A stretch of 64,000 nt of DNA from Vicia villosa (lineage: Eukaryota; Streptophyta; Magnoliopsida; Fabales; Fabaceae). The DNA lies in NCBI RefSeq assembly GCF_029867415.1, contig NC_081185.1:76295553-76359552 (forward strand), in the 5' to 3' direction. Position 1 is the first letter of the stretch. Every line of letters begins with the position of its first letter. The notes under the pieces were generated by a model, which worked only from the letters and a program-made list of their open reading frames with translations, was not told the origin of the DNA and made no database searches. A program made the translations under genes and the position numbers. Below, one piece after another: positions 21,970 through 34,180 of the stretch.

Positions 21970-24019
21970 AATGTTTTTGAATTTCGGGTTTGAAGTCCAG
22001 CGGGATGCCCTAATTTTTGCCTAAGTCACTTGTTTTCAAGTTCGTTGACTTAGCGGGCTTTCTTTCTCTTTTTTTATTCATTCTTTTCTTTTTCGAGCAA
22101 GTCGTATGACACATCTTCAATTTATTATTGTTGGAAGGATTGTGACTGCCTCATTTCTTGGTTGACGAGGGATAGCCATTGTGGTATCGTCATATTTTGA
22201 CCTTCTAATGTGAAGGATAACCATTGCGGTTTCGACTTTCCTCAACCTTTTGAAGGATAACCATTGTTGTATCCTTAGATGTGATCTCCTGATGAATTTT
22301 GAACACTCAATCAGGTTAACTGAACACTACCCTACCCCTAGGTTAAATATGAGGGTTTTTCATATAGAAAAGAAACTCCTACTTCAAGGCTCAAAGGGGT
22401 TTACAAGGGATTAACTTCCTTATATCTCCAATGTTTAGGGATTTGAATTAATGCATGTACATCATCAACAAGGTTTTACTCGAAAGCACACCAATTGAGG
22501 TTATGGGTATTATGTGTTCGTCATTCTCCCATCGGAGTTATCATGCTTTATCACTGAGAGTTTGGTATCACATGCAAAGAAAAACATATAAGAGCGAGAG
22601 CGAATGAGTTATTTCAAGATAAACATATTCAATGCATCTTTAATATAGTTCAAAAACAAACAAGTATGACATATGAGCAGTATTGAATCAAAACAAGAAA
22701 GACTACGCATGAACATGCATGATAATATAGAGATTGTCAATGTTGAGGAGATTTTCTCCGTATGGACTTATTGTTTCAGAAGATCTGTTGAGTCGAAGGA
22801 GAACTTCAAATCTGGCTTGCAGGTGTGAATGTGATAACCTTTTCATCAATTAAGTATTGAATCTTGTCTCTGAATGGCTGACAATCATCAATCAAATGGC
22901 CAAGTGCCCCAGAGTGGAAAACAAACCGAGCGTTAGTGTCTGAACCTGCAAGACACTTTTACTTCTAGGAAGAAGATTTTGACGAAGTCACATAAGAGTT
23001 GTAAGTGTCCAGCTTATGGGATAGTGAGAATAAAATAGTAAGAAGATGAGAAGCTTGTCCTTTGGAAACTTTGGTTGCAGCTTCGTCTAAAGAACTTTGA
23101 CTTTTCATCTTTGGACGTCCTTCTATAAGAATCAAGCTCACCATATCAAGTGGGTCGTAGCCTCTGATTAAGGGTACCGTACTTTTGAAATTGGAAGCGT
23201 TTGGCTAGAGGAAAATAAATCCTCTCGCCCCTTGATAGATACTGCACTTTTGAGTTTGAAGGCATATGGCTAGAAGAAAATAAATTGTGCGCCATAAATC
23301 CCTAAGATCCTTGAAAAAGGTTAGTTAACATGCTATTAAGTAAAAGCATAAGGTGATAAGGACAAGTAAGTCCTACAAACAAAACCTGCAAGGAAAACAA
23401 GTGGTTAGATAACAAACAAGTCACACAAGTAGCCTTAGGTTTAAAGGCTTGCATGAAGTTCAAAGTTAAATACCCTCCCCACTGAAGTTTAGTTGGTTCA
23501 ACCTGTCCTAGAATAGTAACCGGGTTCTAGGGATCTCATATCATTGATCTTTCTCGAGGGCATTATCTCAACACAACACTCGAACAGCCGGTCGAAAACA
23601 TCCCAAAAGTCCAATCTCAATGAGTGTAGCATCGAGTATCAACCAGCTTTAGTCAAATCCAAATTCATCCATCTCGCTACAACTTATTGGCCAAAGTCAA
23701 GTTCAACTAGGGTTCTAAGGGAAAATTAGTGCTCAGTGACACTACATGGCAGTCTAATGTTATCCTCGATCCGATTTAAGGAACATCAGTACAAACCAAA
23801 GTGTCGCACTAACGGTGGCCACCATATCAACCATATCGGGACGAGCCGTACAGTCTCCTTGGTCTATTGCCACTTACCTAAGGTACACTAGATCCGGGTG
23901 TAGGATCCTTCACACAAGCAAATACCCAAGCAAAAAACCCTTAAAAGTAAAGCAAACAAATCAAACAAATAAGCAGATAAAAGTGATCTAAACTCTAAGG
24001 TAACCCCTCTTTTTAAAAT
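21970..24019 (-). mobile_element. Internal region of a minus-strand Ty3-type element, truncated
   Basis: Reading right to left from the primer site at 24037, it contains a gag-like remnant (about 22960-22740, with the CACTCTGGGGCACTTGG motif seen at 1100-1130), the conserved block (22535-22305), the CAATGGTTATCC repeats (22290-22150), and a CCCGCTAAGTC-type stretch (about 22060-21990) matched at 58990-59050. No 3' region, polypurine tract or second minus LTR is found, so the element is cut near 21970. Confidence 0.65.
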
Positions 24020-24037
24020 TCCCTAGCAGAGTCGCCA
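24020..24037 (-). other. Primer binding site of the minus-strand Ty3 element
   Basis: TGGCGACTCTGCTAGGGA on the minus strand differs by one base from the sites at 54258 and 57483. It is complementary to an Arg-tRNA 3' end as described for Ogre-type elements (tRNA identity from memory). Confidence 0.8.
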
Positions 24038-24039
24038 GT

Positions 24040-27000
24040 TCTATAATACAGCGGGAGAACTGACTTTAAAATGTGCAGATAGTAAGAGTCGCCACCGACT
24101 TTTATTTTATCCAATTAGGAAAGGCAAAAGGAACATGAAATACCTTTGAAAGAGATTTTGAGTTCGGGGGGTAGGTTATACAAAGGGAAGGTGTAAGCAC
24201 CCTTTATATCCATTGTTATCCATGGGCTCTTAATTGCATAGCTCACTTTTGAATTGTTTGATTTGTTTGAAAGAGTGTAGTGTGTGTTTAGAAAATAGTT
24301 TGTAAAAGAACTTGACTTTGTAATGATTCACCGTTCGAATATATACAAATTACTTATCTTGAAAAGAGTTTTTGAAAAGCGAGGTGTGAAAAGCATTTGA
24401 AAGTTTGAATTGTTGTGAGCAAGTAATTAGGAACTACCTACCCTAAGTTTGTAAGGTTTGTCTTGTTCTTTTCCTTTTGTTAAGGGAAAGAGACTATCCA
24501 CACCATAAGTTAATGGGAAGTCCTTTTATTGGATGTAAAGGGTCATCGAAAAGTCATCGAATAGTCATAGGGACTATCCATACCATAAAGAGGGTAGGAA
24601 GTCCTATGCATTGGATGTGAATAGTCATAAAAGGCAACAAGTAAGGATACCTTAGTGGCTGAAGGGACTATCATCATTTAATCGAGGGACGAGATCATTT
24701 ATATCGTAGGTAACATCGAAGGGACCATGATCTTTAAATCGGAGGAACTATGATGATTTAAATCGGAGGCAACATTTACTAAGATATCCCTACGCTCGAG
24801 GGACTTGACTATTATTCGTCAAAAGGAAACATAAGAGAGGATTACCCTAAAGGTGAGTGTGAGAATAAAAGTGGTTGATTTATTTAATCCTGAAAATTAG
24901 GGTTATTCTAGTTTGATTTTATCTTGCCATACAATCCTATTAATATACATCTAAACAGTTTATAGCAGTTATAAGGGTGCGGAAAGTAAATGCAGAAAAG
25001 AAAATCTACGCTATTACAAGGCTTCGGGATGGGGGATTACATAACCAAAAATGGGGGATGCGGAAAAGTAAAATCCTAGTTTAAACTATTACAAAAAACC
25101 TTGCCACCTATACATAATTTCTAAAATTTAAATAAATAGATAAATGAATAATTAAATAAAAGACGAAAATTAAACAAACATGCGACAATCATAGAGTATG
25201 GGATGAGAAGAGAAGATCGCAAATTGAATTTTAAGGTTTGAAAATAGGTGAAAATAATCCTAAGTCTAATTTTGTTATTACTAAATTAATTATAAACCTA
25301 AAATTAAATCAAGGCTAAATTAAAAAACTAATTACTAGTTAATTATAAACCTAAAATTAAATTAATAAAACCTAATTACTATATTTTTGCTGATTTTTTT
25401 ATTGGTTAATTTTGAATAATAAAACAATTAAAATAGGTTAGTAAAAACTAAACACAAAAAAAAGATAGAATAAAAACAATGGGCCTGGGGTGTGCAAAAA
25501 ATAAAAGGGGTGAGAATCAAAACCAAGAAAAGCCCATTTGCCAAGGACAATCTCAGCGTGTGAGATCCATTGTGATGGTCTCTGAATGTCCATGGTACGC
25601 CTGCAGGTTCGTGGATGTTGGATTCAACTTTGAGATCATCCAAGGGTCTTGATATGAGGGGCACACCATATGTCTCCTTCAAGCCACGCGCATGGAATCT
25701 GGAAACACATTAATTCATAAAAATAAATGTTGGGGGCCAGGTTCGAACCACGCCCTAGCTGTTTCAGGTACCCATTGATTACCAACTGCGCTGCACTAAT
25801 AAGTTGTTAACATTACCAAAATCAACGAATATATCAAAACAAACGTGACAAGTGGAAAATTCAAATAATGAGTCTAACTGGGCCAATGTATCATGGACTG
25901 GCCAATCACGAGCGGAGGGAGAGATTAGCTTCGTTGACCATCCAATGGTAATACACAGAGATGCCACGCACGCAAGTCAGCTGGTCCAAAAACTCCCCCC
26001 GTCGGAACAGTATTGTCGATTGTCTTCTTCGGCGGATTCCAATCACCAAAACCTGTAAAAACTGATCGAACACAAAAAAGGAACCACCCAGACCCACTAA
26101 TTCGAGGGCTGCGAGTTCAATGGGAGTGTTTGTTTTGACTGAAACACCCTGCATCAGGAGATACGAAGCTTGGCCGTAGTTTTGCCCTAACAATGGCACA
26201 CGATTGTTCCTGCGTCAAAACTCGAAAGCGAGGCTTCTAAATGCATCCAAACATCATATATAACACATATCTATACAGAAAAAAGATTTATATTGCATGC
26301 ATGAGAAGTTTGGATTGTTAGGAAATATGCAAATCGTGGTGCATTGAGGGGACGATTCCACGCGTTTTGGCCTTGGTCCTTGAGTGTAACAACTTCCTGG
26401 GACTTTCAGGAGAATGAATGAGTGCCTGGAACAGTGTGAATATGGCTGGAGAAGTCAACTCGAATTGCCCTAGTTTCTTGAATATTTTGAAAGTTTGGAA
26501 GTGTTATTTTGAGACTAGGATTCTCCTCCCTTTGCCTTTGAGTATGTTGTGTACTCATAGAGAACTGATTTAGGTTAACAATCTCCAAACAAATCTCTTG
26601 TGATTATTGTGAAATATATGATTGGAAATTTGTATACAAAGTTGCTAAATTTGGTTCAATCATGATCCAATCAACTCCAAATGAATCCCTTGATCCTCAA
26701 GTTTAATATTTGATTGATTTCTGATTGAAAAACATAAGCCATGCACCCCTTATTCTTTATTTGATACTTATTTGATTTATTTTGATTTAAATTAAACAAA
26801 AAATCAAAAATAAATAAAATAAAAATCATGGTCATGCACAAATGGGCTTAGAGGTCCTCTAGTATGTCATATTCATGTTTACACCTCACAAATTAGTCCC
26901 ATTACTAAAACACTCAAAATTACTCAATTTGACTTTTTAGCATTTCCCAAAAATTGCTCAACTTTATAAAACCATAACTCCCTCAATCTCTATCATATGA

Positions 27001-27522
27001 AGGTGTTCTAGGACTTTTTGGCATTTGGAGATTTTCTTTTTAAGATATGGCTCCTGACAAAAAATGGCTTTTTGTGAACTTCTAGAAGGACCTGTAATAT
27101 TTTGGTTGATATCTTCTAAATTATGCATTTTGGACAAGCCTTTAGAGAGACAAATTGTAGAGAATGAAATTTCCTTCAAAATGAGATTTGGTTGGGGAAT
27201 TTCCGATGAATCATGCAAAAGTTATGGCTGGTCAAAGTTCAGTTGACTTTTAGTTCAAAAACCCTAATTTGGAAACTTCAACTTCGGATCCAATCTTGAG
27301 TTTATGATCATAGTTGACTTATTTTGACCATGATAAACCCTTGATAAAATGATGAGTGTTACCTAATATTCTTGATGTTGTTCAAAAACCTTGAAGTTTG
27401 ACTGTATTTTGACCATAGTTGACTTTTAGGTCAACCTAGTCGACTGTTGATCATTTGAGCTTGAAGAGATTGTTTGAACCAAAATGGCTTGAAATATGGA
27501 GGTAAAATTTTGGGGTATGACA
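24040..27522 (-). repeat. Ty3-type LTR, minus orientation
   Basis: On the minus strand it starts TGTCATACCCCAAAATTTTACC at 27522 and ends just before the primer site, giving about 3.48 kb; the exact 3' end is uncertain. U5 marks are present: GGTGCTTACACC (24201-24190) and TGGCGACTCT (24094-24085). A tRNA-like segment lies at 25797-25727. It is inserted in the reverse-transcriptase region of Copia-3, cutting that ORF at 27523. The 5 bp outside (CCTTG) are not repeated at 18375-18379, so 18380-27522 is not one simple insertion. Confidence 0.75.
25727..25797 (-). other. tRNA-like segment inside the minus LTR
   Basis: On the minus strand, GCGCAGTTGGTAATC (A-box-like) and GGTTCGAACCT (B box) lie about 40 bp apart, followed by CTGGCCCCCAAC. 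It is 1.7 kb from the LTR start, so it is not the same insertion as the one in the plus LTR. Confidence 0.5.
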
Positions 27523-29456
27523 CCTTGATTAATCAAAAAGTTGCTAAGCCGCCCGTACCAAGCTCTAGGAGCTTTTTTAAGACCATACAAGGCACGCTTA
27601 AGCTTATAGACATGGTCGGGATAATCAAAGTTTTCAAAACTAAGAGGTTGAGAGACATACACTTCTGCATTAATATGGCTATTAAAAAAGGCACTCTTAA
27701 CATCCATTTTATATATTTTAAATTCTTGTGATCATGCATAAGCTATCAACAAGCGTATAGCTTCGAGTCAGGCGACCAGAGCGTAAGTCTCCTCATAGTC
27801 GATCCCTTCCTCTTGACTATACCTTTGAGCAACAAGACGGGCCTTGTTGCGAGTTATAATTCCGTTTTCGTCTAGTTTGTTCATAAACACCCATTTTGTG
27901 CCAATTACTCGATGGTCTCGCGGAGGGGAACAAGATCTGAAACCTCATTTCTCTTAAATTGGTATAGCTCTTCTTGCATAGCTAAGTATCAATGTTCATA
28001 GACTAAGGCATCTTTAGAGTTCTTAGGCTCAATTTGAGAGACGGAATCATAATAATAGGATGATCCTTTTGAGATTTCTCCTAGAATATTTTCTATAGGA
28101 TGATCCTTTGATGATTTCCATTCAAGAGGGAGATCACTTTTATCACATGGGTGATCTTCCACTTTCCTTTTGAGTGCTTGATCTGATTCCTCCTCTAATT
28201 TCTTTGGTAAGAGGCAATCTTTTTCTTCATCTAGTTTAGCCTCCGGATCTTTTAGAATACTCTCAGATGAGATACCTGCACCATCAAACACAATACCTTT
28301 TCCGACGGATTTCGAATAAGACTCATCAAAGGAGACATGGACGGACTCTTCAACAATATGTAACCTCTTATTGTATATCCTATAAGCTTTACTAGACTGA
28401 ACGTATCCTAGGGCGGATTAGAATACTATTCAAAACATAACACGCCGTATTTATAGCGTCGGCCCAAAAATATTTAGGAAGCCCATGTTCATTAATCATA
28501 GTTCTTCCGAATTCTTCCAAAACACAGTTTTTACGTTCCACCACTCCATTTTGTTGTGGAGTGTGAGTTGCGGAAAAATTATGATTAATCCCATATTTCT
28601 CACAAAACACTTCAAAGAGGTGATTTTCGAATTCACCTATGTGATTGCTTCGGATGGTAACAATGCTAGTGTTCAAATTATTTTGAGACATTTTGGCGAA
28701 TTTTTCAAATGCGGAGAAGGTGTCACTTTTGCTAGCTAAGAAAATCGCCCAACAGAACCTAGAGAAATCATCAACTATGACGAACCCATAATAGTTTCCA
28801 CCTAGACTTTTTATTCTAGATGGTCCAAAGAGGTCCATATGAAGAAGTTTAAGGGGTCTCGATGTGGAAACAATATTTTTTGATTTAAACGAGATCCTTG
28901 TTTGCTTCCCCATTTGACAAGCGTCACATAAGTGATCTTTGGAAAACTTAATTTTGGGTAGTCCAAAAACTAGGTCTTTTGAAACGATTTTATTTAGCAA
29001 GTCAAAATTGATGTGCGCTAAACGTCTATGCCAAAGCCATGAATCTTCACTCATAGTGGCAAGACATTTAGCCTCGGTCATTGATACCTCATTTAGGTCA
29101 GGCATGTATACATTGTTAACCCTCAGACCGTTAAACACGTCATCCTTCTTATCATTATTTTTAATTGTGCAACTTTCTTTTGAAAAGGAAACTGAGTATC
29201 CTTTGTTGCACAATTGACTAATGCTAATAAGATTGTGTTTAAGGCCCTCAACTAGAAGGACGTCTGAGATAGTAGTAGAATAAGGATTACCTACACTACC
29301 TTTACAGAGTATAGCTCCCTTGTTGTTATCACCATAGATCACAAATCCTTTCTTCTTAGCCACGAAGTCATAGAATAAGGACAAGTCACCTGTCATATGT
29401 CTTGAGCACCCGCTATCGAGAAACCATCTTCTCTCAGAGGACTCAAGACATTCCAC
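27523..29456 (-). pseudogene. Copia-3 pol pseudogene (PR, IN, part of RT)
   Basis: Protease DSGCSRHMTG lies near the start (about 29410). The gag-pre-integrase Cys/His region and the integrase core follow in one long frame to 28392. The second catalytic Asp of integrase has become Asn (RSNHIGEF where RSDHGGEF is usual). A charged linker (28291-27989) is in another frame. Reverse-transcriptase pieces (27930-27523) include MDVKSAF and YGLKKAPRAWY and end abruptly at the LTR inserted at 27522, before the YVDD box. Confidence 0.85.
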
Positions 29457-29464
29457 CTATAATA

Positions 29465-31867
29465 TTAAACAAGGGAAATATTTATCCAATTTTCATTGGG
29501 TCCTTGTGTGTGAGTGAAACAAGGGTTTCTCATGGGGAACCATTTGAAGATGCCTTTAGGAACCAAGAATCTCCTAAAACGACATTTCCTAATAGTATGG
29601 CCCATTTTGCAACAATATAGACAAGTCAAGTTTGTATGGTCATTACATTTGCATGATTGATCTTTTATCACATTAGTGTATTTTTGATAAGGATTAATCA
29701 TACTATTTCTAAAATGTGATTTATCAATAGCAAATGCAACTTTGGGTTGTGAAGCTTTGTCTAATTTGGTTTTGAGAGTTCTAGCCTCTCTTTGCCAAAT
29801 GTGACAAGACTTACATCCACCCCATTTAAACCAAAAATCCTTGTCATTTTCGCTCTTGCCTTTGATATCCTCTATCATAGAATCCTTAGGATTTTCTAAT
29901 TCCTTTTAGAATCAGAAACCTTTTTCTCAAGGTATGAAAAGATTTTCTTATTTGAAGCCAAGTGTTTGAAAGCTTCCTTGGCTTCTTGATGTAGATTGTC
30001 AAAGACTTTTTGTAATTCAGAATAAAATATTTTATCAACATTATTATATTTGAGGTGACTTACATTCTTTTTCTTCTTTTGATGTGCCATAAAACATAGA
30101 TTGACCATCTCCTCTTCATCACTTGAATCTTCTTTGCTAGAAGAATCACTATCACTTTCCTAGGAAATGTAAGCCCTCCTAGATTTTGTTGATTTCTTTT
30201 GGAACTTATTCTTGGCCTTGTCTTTCTTGAGCGATGGACATTCCGACTTGTAGTGATCGGGCTTACCACAATTGTAGCATGATCCTTTGACTTGGGATTT
30301 CTTACTATCATCTTGTTTGTTAGTCTTGGCTTGACGTCTATAGTCGACAAGGTTGTTGTCTGAGTGTTTGATTTCATTCTTATGAAGATACCAATTGTAC
30401 TTTCTTACAAACAAACTCATATCTTCATCCGAACTTTCACCTTCATCACTAGAGTCACTTTCACACGAATCCTTGGTGGGTGAGTTTGAGCTTGAAGCCT
30501 TTAACGTGATTGACTTCTTTTCAGTGTCTTTTAACTTTTCTTTCTTTTCATGCTTGTTTAGATTCATGAGATCTTGCTCATGTTCTTCAAGCTTTCCAAA
30601 TAGAGTCGTAAGATCCAAAGTAGTAAGATCGTTGGCTTCCTTGATTGTCGTGACCTTCAGTTGCCATTTCCTACTAAGACATCTCAAAACTTTATTAGTA
30701 GCAACAATATTGGGAGTAATATGTCCTAGAGTAGGGATGTCAATGGGGCGGGGCGGGGCCGGGGGATACATTTCCATTACAATCCCCGCCCTCAAATCTA
30801 TTCCCCATCCCCGCTTCGGATCCCCGCTACGGGGGGGTTTTGTCCCCCATCCACATCCCCGCGGGTCCCCACGGATCCCCAAGGTTCATGGGGATCCATA
30901 AACATGATTTTTTATTTATTATTTTAAACCAAATTAATAGTAAAAGCTTCAAAAACTAACCACAAGAAATTTAGAAATTATTCCCTTGTGATAAATATAT
31001 TGTTTTAATAATATTTAATCTAAAATATTGAGTGTTATGACCACCAAAATTTCCAACAAAAAAATTGAAATAATCTTTTAGTTTTCACTCTTTTACTAAA
31101 AATACATTTATATTTTAAATTTGTGTATAAGATTAATTATATGAAATGACAAATAAACTTACATAATATTTTAAAATTACATATAAATTAATGACATTAT
31201 GGTATTTTAGGCGGGGCGGGGACTCCACGGGGCAGGGGATATTTACGCCACCCCCGTCCCCGAAGTGCATTCAGGGAGACTTTGCTCCCCATCCCCGTCC
31301 CCACGGGGATAAAATTCCCTGTCTTTGGGGCCCCAACCGGAGAATCCCCACGGGGATCCCCGCTAACGGAGGCAAGTTGACATCCCTATCCTAGAGTGTG
31401 TAAGCGATTGATAATATGAGAAAATCTCTTTTGCATTTCCGCAATGGTTTCCCCTTCCTTCATGTGAAAGAGATCAAACTCTTGTGTTAAAGTATTGATT
31501 CTAGCTAGTTTGACATCATTAGTTCCCTCATGGGCGATTTGCAACGCATCCCATATTGCCTTAGCAGTTTTGCAATGTGACACGCGAATTACTCATCAAC
31601 CCCTAGGGAAGCTATAATCATGTTTCTAGTTTTCCAATCATAGACATAATTCTTTTCATCTATTTCATCCCATTGTACTTTCGTTTTTGGTATGGTAACG
31701 CCAGCCTTATTGGTTATGGTTATTTCCATAGGACCTTCGAGGATGACTTTCCATATTTTTCTATCAACGGAATTGATATTCACACGCATACAGTCTTTCC
31801 AGTAACTATAGTTTTCACCGGTGAAAACAGGCGCTCTATTGTATGCCCCTTTTGGATCGTTCTCCAT
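29465..31867 (-). pseudogene. Copia-3 gag pseudogene, interrupted by a MITE
   Basis: ATG at 31867. The opening MENDPKGAYNRAPVF and the GENYSYWKDCM box are typical of Copia gag. The frame breaks at 31589 and 31386. After the 657-bp MITE it resumes at 30723 and carries a zinc knuckle CYNCGKPDHYKSEC (about 30280-30240). A second Cys/His box, CLYCCKMGHTIRKC, lies near 29610-29570. Stops and shifts near 30160, 29896 and 29465 separate the pieces. Confidence 0.8.
30732..31388. mobile_element. hAT-type MITE, 657 bp, with 8-bp target duplication
   Basis: Ends are exact inverted repeats (TAGGGATGTCAA / TTGACATCCCTA), flanked by TCCTAGAG at 30724-30731 and 31389-31396. The outer 120 or so bases on each side are G/C-rich with runs of GGGGCGGGG/CCCCGTCCCC, and the centre is AT-rich. 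An 8-bp duplication and a TAGGG-type terminus point to the hAT superfamily. It has no transposase. It lies in the Copia-3 gag, so it arrived later than Copia-3. Confidence 0.92.
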
Positions 31868-31901
31868 TTTCTAAAAAGTTATATGTGAAGCACTAGATAA
31901 A

Positions 31902-31919
31902 CCGGCGCTCGTGATTCCA
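31902..31919 (-). other. Decayed primer binding site of Copia-3
   Basis: The minus strand reads TGGAATCACGAGCGCCGG, against TGGCATCAGAGCGCCGG in Copia-1 and Copia-2. It lies two bases from the LTR edge at 31922. Confidence 0.6.
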
Positions 31920-31921
31920 CT

Positions 31922-33620
31922 TGTTAGACGATGTGACGGATCTAGAAGGAGGGTTGAATAGATCCTTTGTTTTACTTTTAGCACTTTTTATTTTTCAAAC
32001 GAAAGCACCCCGGATTTTGAATCGTCTAAGAACGATCAGTTATTGAAAAACCTGATATGCTAAACCAAGTGATCAATGAAAAGAGAATTAATGCTTTTGA
32101 TGTATCAATGTGCTTACTCGTGTCACTTTAGTGTTACTTACTTCCAATTAACTGTTTAGAAATTACGATAATAATTTGTGCGTTTGATATTTTGTCAAAC
32201 ACTTGGTGTGCAAAATATCACCAAATTTTAACAGCACACAACAACACAAATTATGCTGAATGAAAATAAAGTGCGATAAAGAAAAGCAACACACGATTTG
32301 TTTAGGCAGTTCCCCTTGTCGTCCTCGCGTAGGGTACGTCTGCCCTTAATTCTAAACTTAGAATTAGGATATATGGTATTGAATTGCAAAGTGTTTACAA
32401 GAGAAAAAATGTTACCAACAACCTACTACAATTGCAGAAAATTGATACACTAATCTTCTCTCCCCTTGATTCGAGTTGAACCAAGTATGCCACCGATCTT
32501 TGATAAATCTCCGGTTGTAGCTACCTTGTTGAGAACCAAATTCGATTCTTAAAGCCTCTGCTCTGCTGATTTAATTCCAAGATCGTGACCCCGATTCTTC
32601 CTTCTCTATCCTCCGATTGTTGCTACCTTGTTGAGCGAACCCTTGATTCCTTAATCACTTAAGCACAACTGAATATTGATGAAGTGAAGAATCGACAAAA
32701 CCCCCCAATTCGCAATGATCTTGGAGGACAAAACCCTCATGTTTTATTCAAGAAAACCCCACAATCTCTTAACCCGAACAAGAACTCAATCTACCGTCGG
32801 ACGTTATCAACACACGCTCTTCACCTTGATTGACAAAAATTGTTATGTGTAGTTGTCAATGGATGAATGACAGGTTGAAGATGATAAGAACCTTGTGTAT
32901 CTACTTCACTTTTCTTGTTGTAACCAAATGAAATAACCAAAGAACCTTATATGAGTTATCCAAAGCTAAAGCAATAAGTGAACAACAAAAATCAATTTTT
33001 CGCAGCGACAGGTCGACCTGAACAACTGAGAGGGTCGACCTGAGCAAACTTGTGGCTGCAACAAAGAAGGCTTGGCAATCTATGCGTTGACCTATGGATC
33101 GACCTGAGCAAACTTGTGGCTCACTCAATGTGCCATGCGTCGACCTAAACAGGGTTGTGCGTCGACGCATACTTCCCCATCATGACTTCCAGAATGCGTC
33201 GACCTATGGGTCGACATGAGCGTTCCCCGAAGCTTCATCAAAAGACCATACGTCGACCTGAACAAGTTATAGGTCGACCTGAGTTTGTCAAACATAAAAA
33301 AATACCATTTCTTGAACTGTGAGTCGACCTGAACCCTGTGTAGGTCTACCTATACATCACAAACTTCCAAAAATGCCAATTTTGAGATCCTTCATGCTCC
33401 CTTCTTTGTCTTGTCGATTAGATTCACTTCCAAACTTGAAGTACACGTTTTGACATCATTGAAACGCTTCCTTGCCCTCACATAATTTACTATAGTATTC
33501 TTTGTCGCCCCTTTGACAATTTAGAACCTTGTCTCTTTAACAGAAATTATCTCCAATTTCTCTAGTTTAGGAATGTTGCTCTCAAGTTTACAAGGTATAG
33601 AGCTTTTCTGCAAGGTGTGT
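31922..33620 (-). repeat. Copia-3 5' LTR, right boundary approximate
   Basis: The inner edge is TGTTAG on the plus strand (CTAACA on the minus), next to the primer site. The outer edge is not resolved; I place it before the next retroelement stub at 33634. It contains a cluster of GTCGACCTG words at 33005-33355. No gene. Confidence 0.5.
33005..33355. repeat. Cluster of GTCGACCTG words
   Basis: About twelve copies of GTCGACCTR or close variants, often in pairs 15-25 bp apart. A phrase CTGAGCAAACTTGTGGCT is duplicated about 65 bp apart (33051 and 33115). The core GTCGAC is itself palindromic. It lies within the putative Copia-3 LTR. Confidence 0.6.
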
Positions 33621-33633
33621 AAACTCAAAACTT

Positions 33634-34180
33634 TTATTCGAGAAAAGAAATTAATAATAGGAGATGACTTCTATAGGCCTGATAATTTTGTTGTCCCTGT
33701 GTGATGCATTGTTTGATCCATTCTAGATGATGGATGTAGAATGGAAAATGGATTATCCGAAATTTTCCACCCCTAACATGTTCTCCTCTCCCGTCTCTTC
33801 GCAGATTCCCGTTGTTGTTGGCGTTCTTCACCTGATTTGCTAAATTCGTCATCTGTTCAGTCAAAGTAATTAGAGTCGCGGTAAAAGCCTCGATAATTCC
33901 CTAAAAATCTGCTCTGGTTGATCCGCCATAGTTGTCAAGCTACGAAGAGAACAGGAGAAACCTGCTCTGATGCCAGCTGAAGTAGTCGGAAGCCCTAAAG
34001 GAATAGCAAGCGCTAAACCTAGAATATAGAATAAGATTGCAAGCGTAAACCTAGAATAAAACATAGAATTACAAGCGCAAAAACTGTCAGATAAACTCTG
34101 GAGTCCAACAAGAATAAAAAAAACTTTAGATTCTATTATAATAAAAGACAATCCTTATGGCCATGCCAAAGGTCTTTAAA
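33634..34180 (-). mobile_element. Stub of another reverse-strand LTR retroelement (LTR end, primer site, gag start)
   Basis: On the minus strand, LTR-like sequence (34180-33977) leads to TGGCATCAGAGCAGG (33975-33961), a Met-tRNA-type primer site. An ATG at 33929 then opens MADQPEQIF. The frame breaks near 33866 and resumes as MTEQMTNLANQVKNANNN, a gag-like start with an Asn run, ending by 33634. The lineage is uncertain. Everything downstream is absent. Confidence 0.55.

Larger units (their letters stand above)
27523..33620 (-). mobile_element. Copia-3: degraded reverse-strand Ty1/copia element
   Basis: From right to left: an LTR (from about 33620 down to 31922), a decayed Met-tRNA-type primer site (31919-31902), gag, protease, integrase, then reverse transcriptase cut at 27523 by the minus Ty3 LTR. 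Gag is interrupted by the MITE at 30732-31388. RNase H and the 3' LTR are missing from the window. Frame breaks throughout show that it is old. Confidence 0.8.

Noticed and set aside
25906..26199. 97-codon minus-strand open frame
   Set aside because: It lies in an LTR, matches no family I know, and is overlapped by other short frames.
18375..27527. A single 9.1-kb insertion with inverted ends
   Set aside because: The flanking 5-mers differ and the inside does not read as one element. Kept as a question, not as a feature.
30732..30882. N-terminal extension of the Copia-3 gag frame (Gly/Arg/Pro-rich)
   Set aside because: This part is read from MITE sequence; the true gag sequence starts again at 30723.
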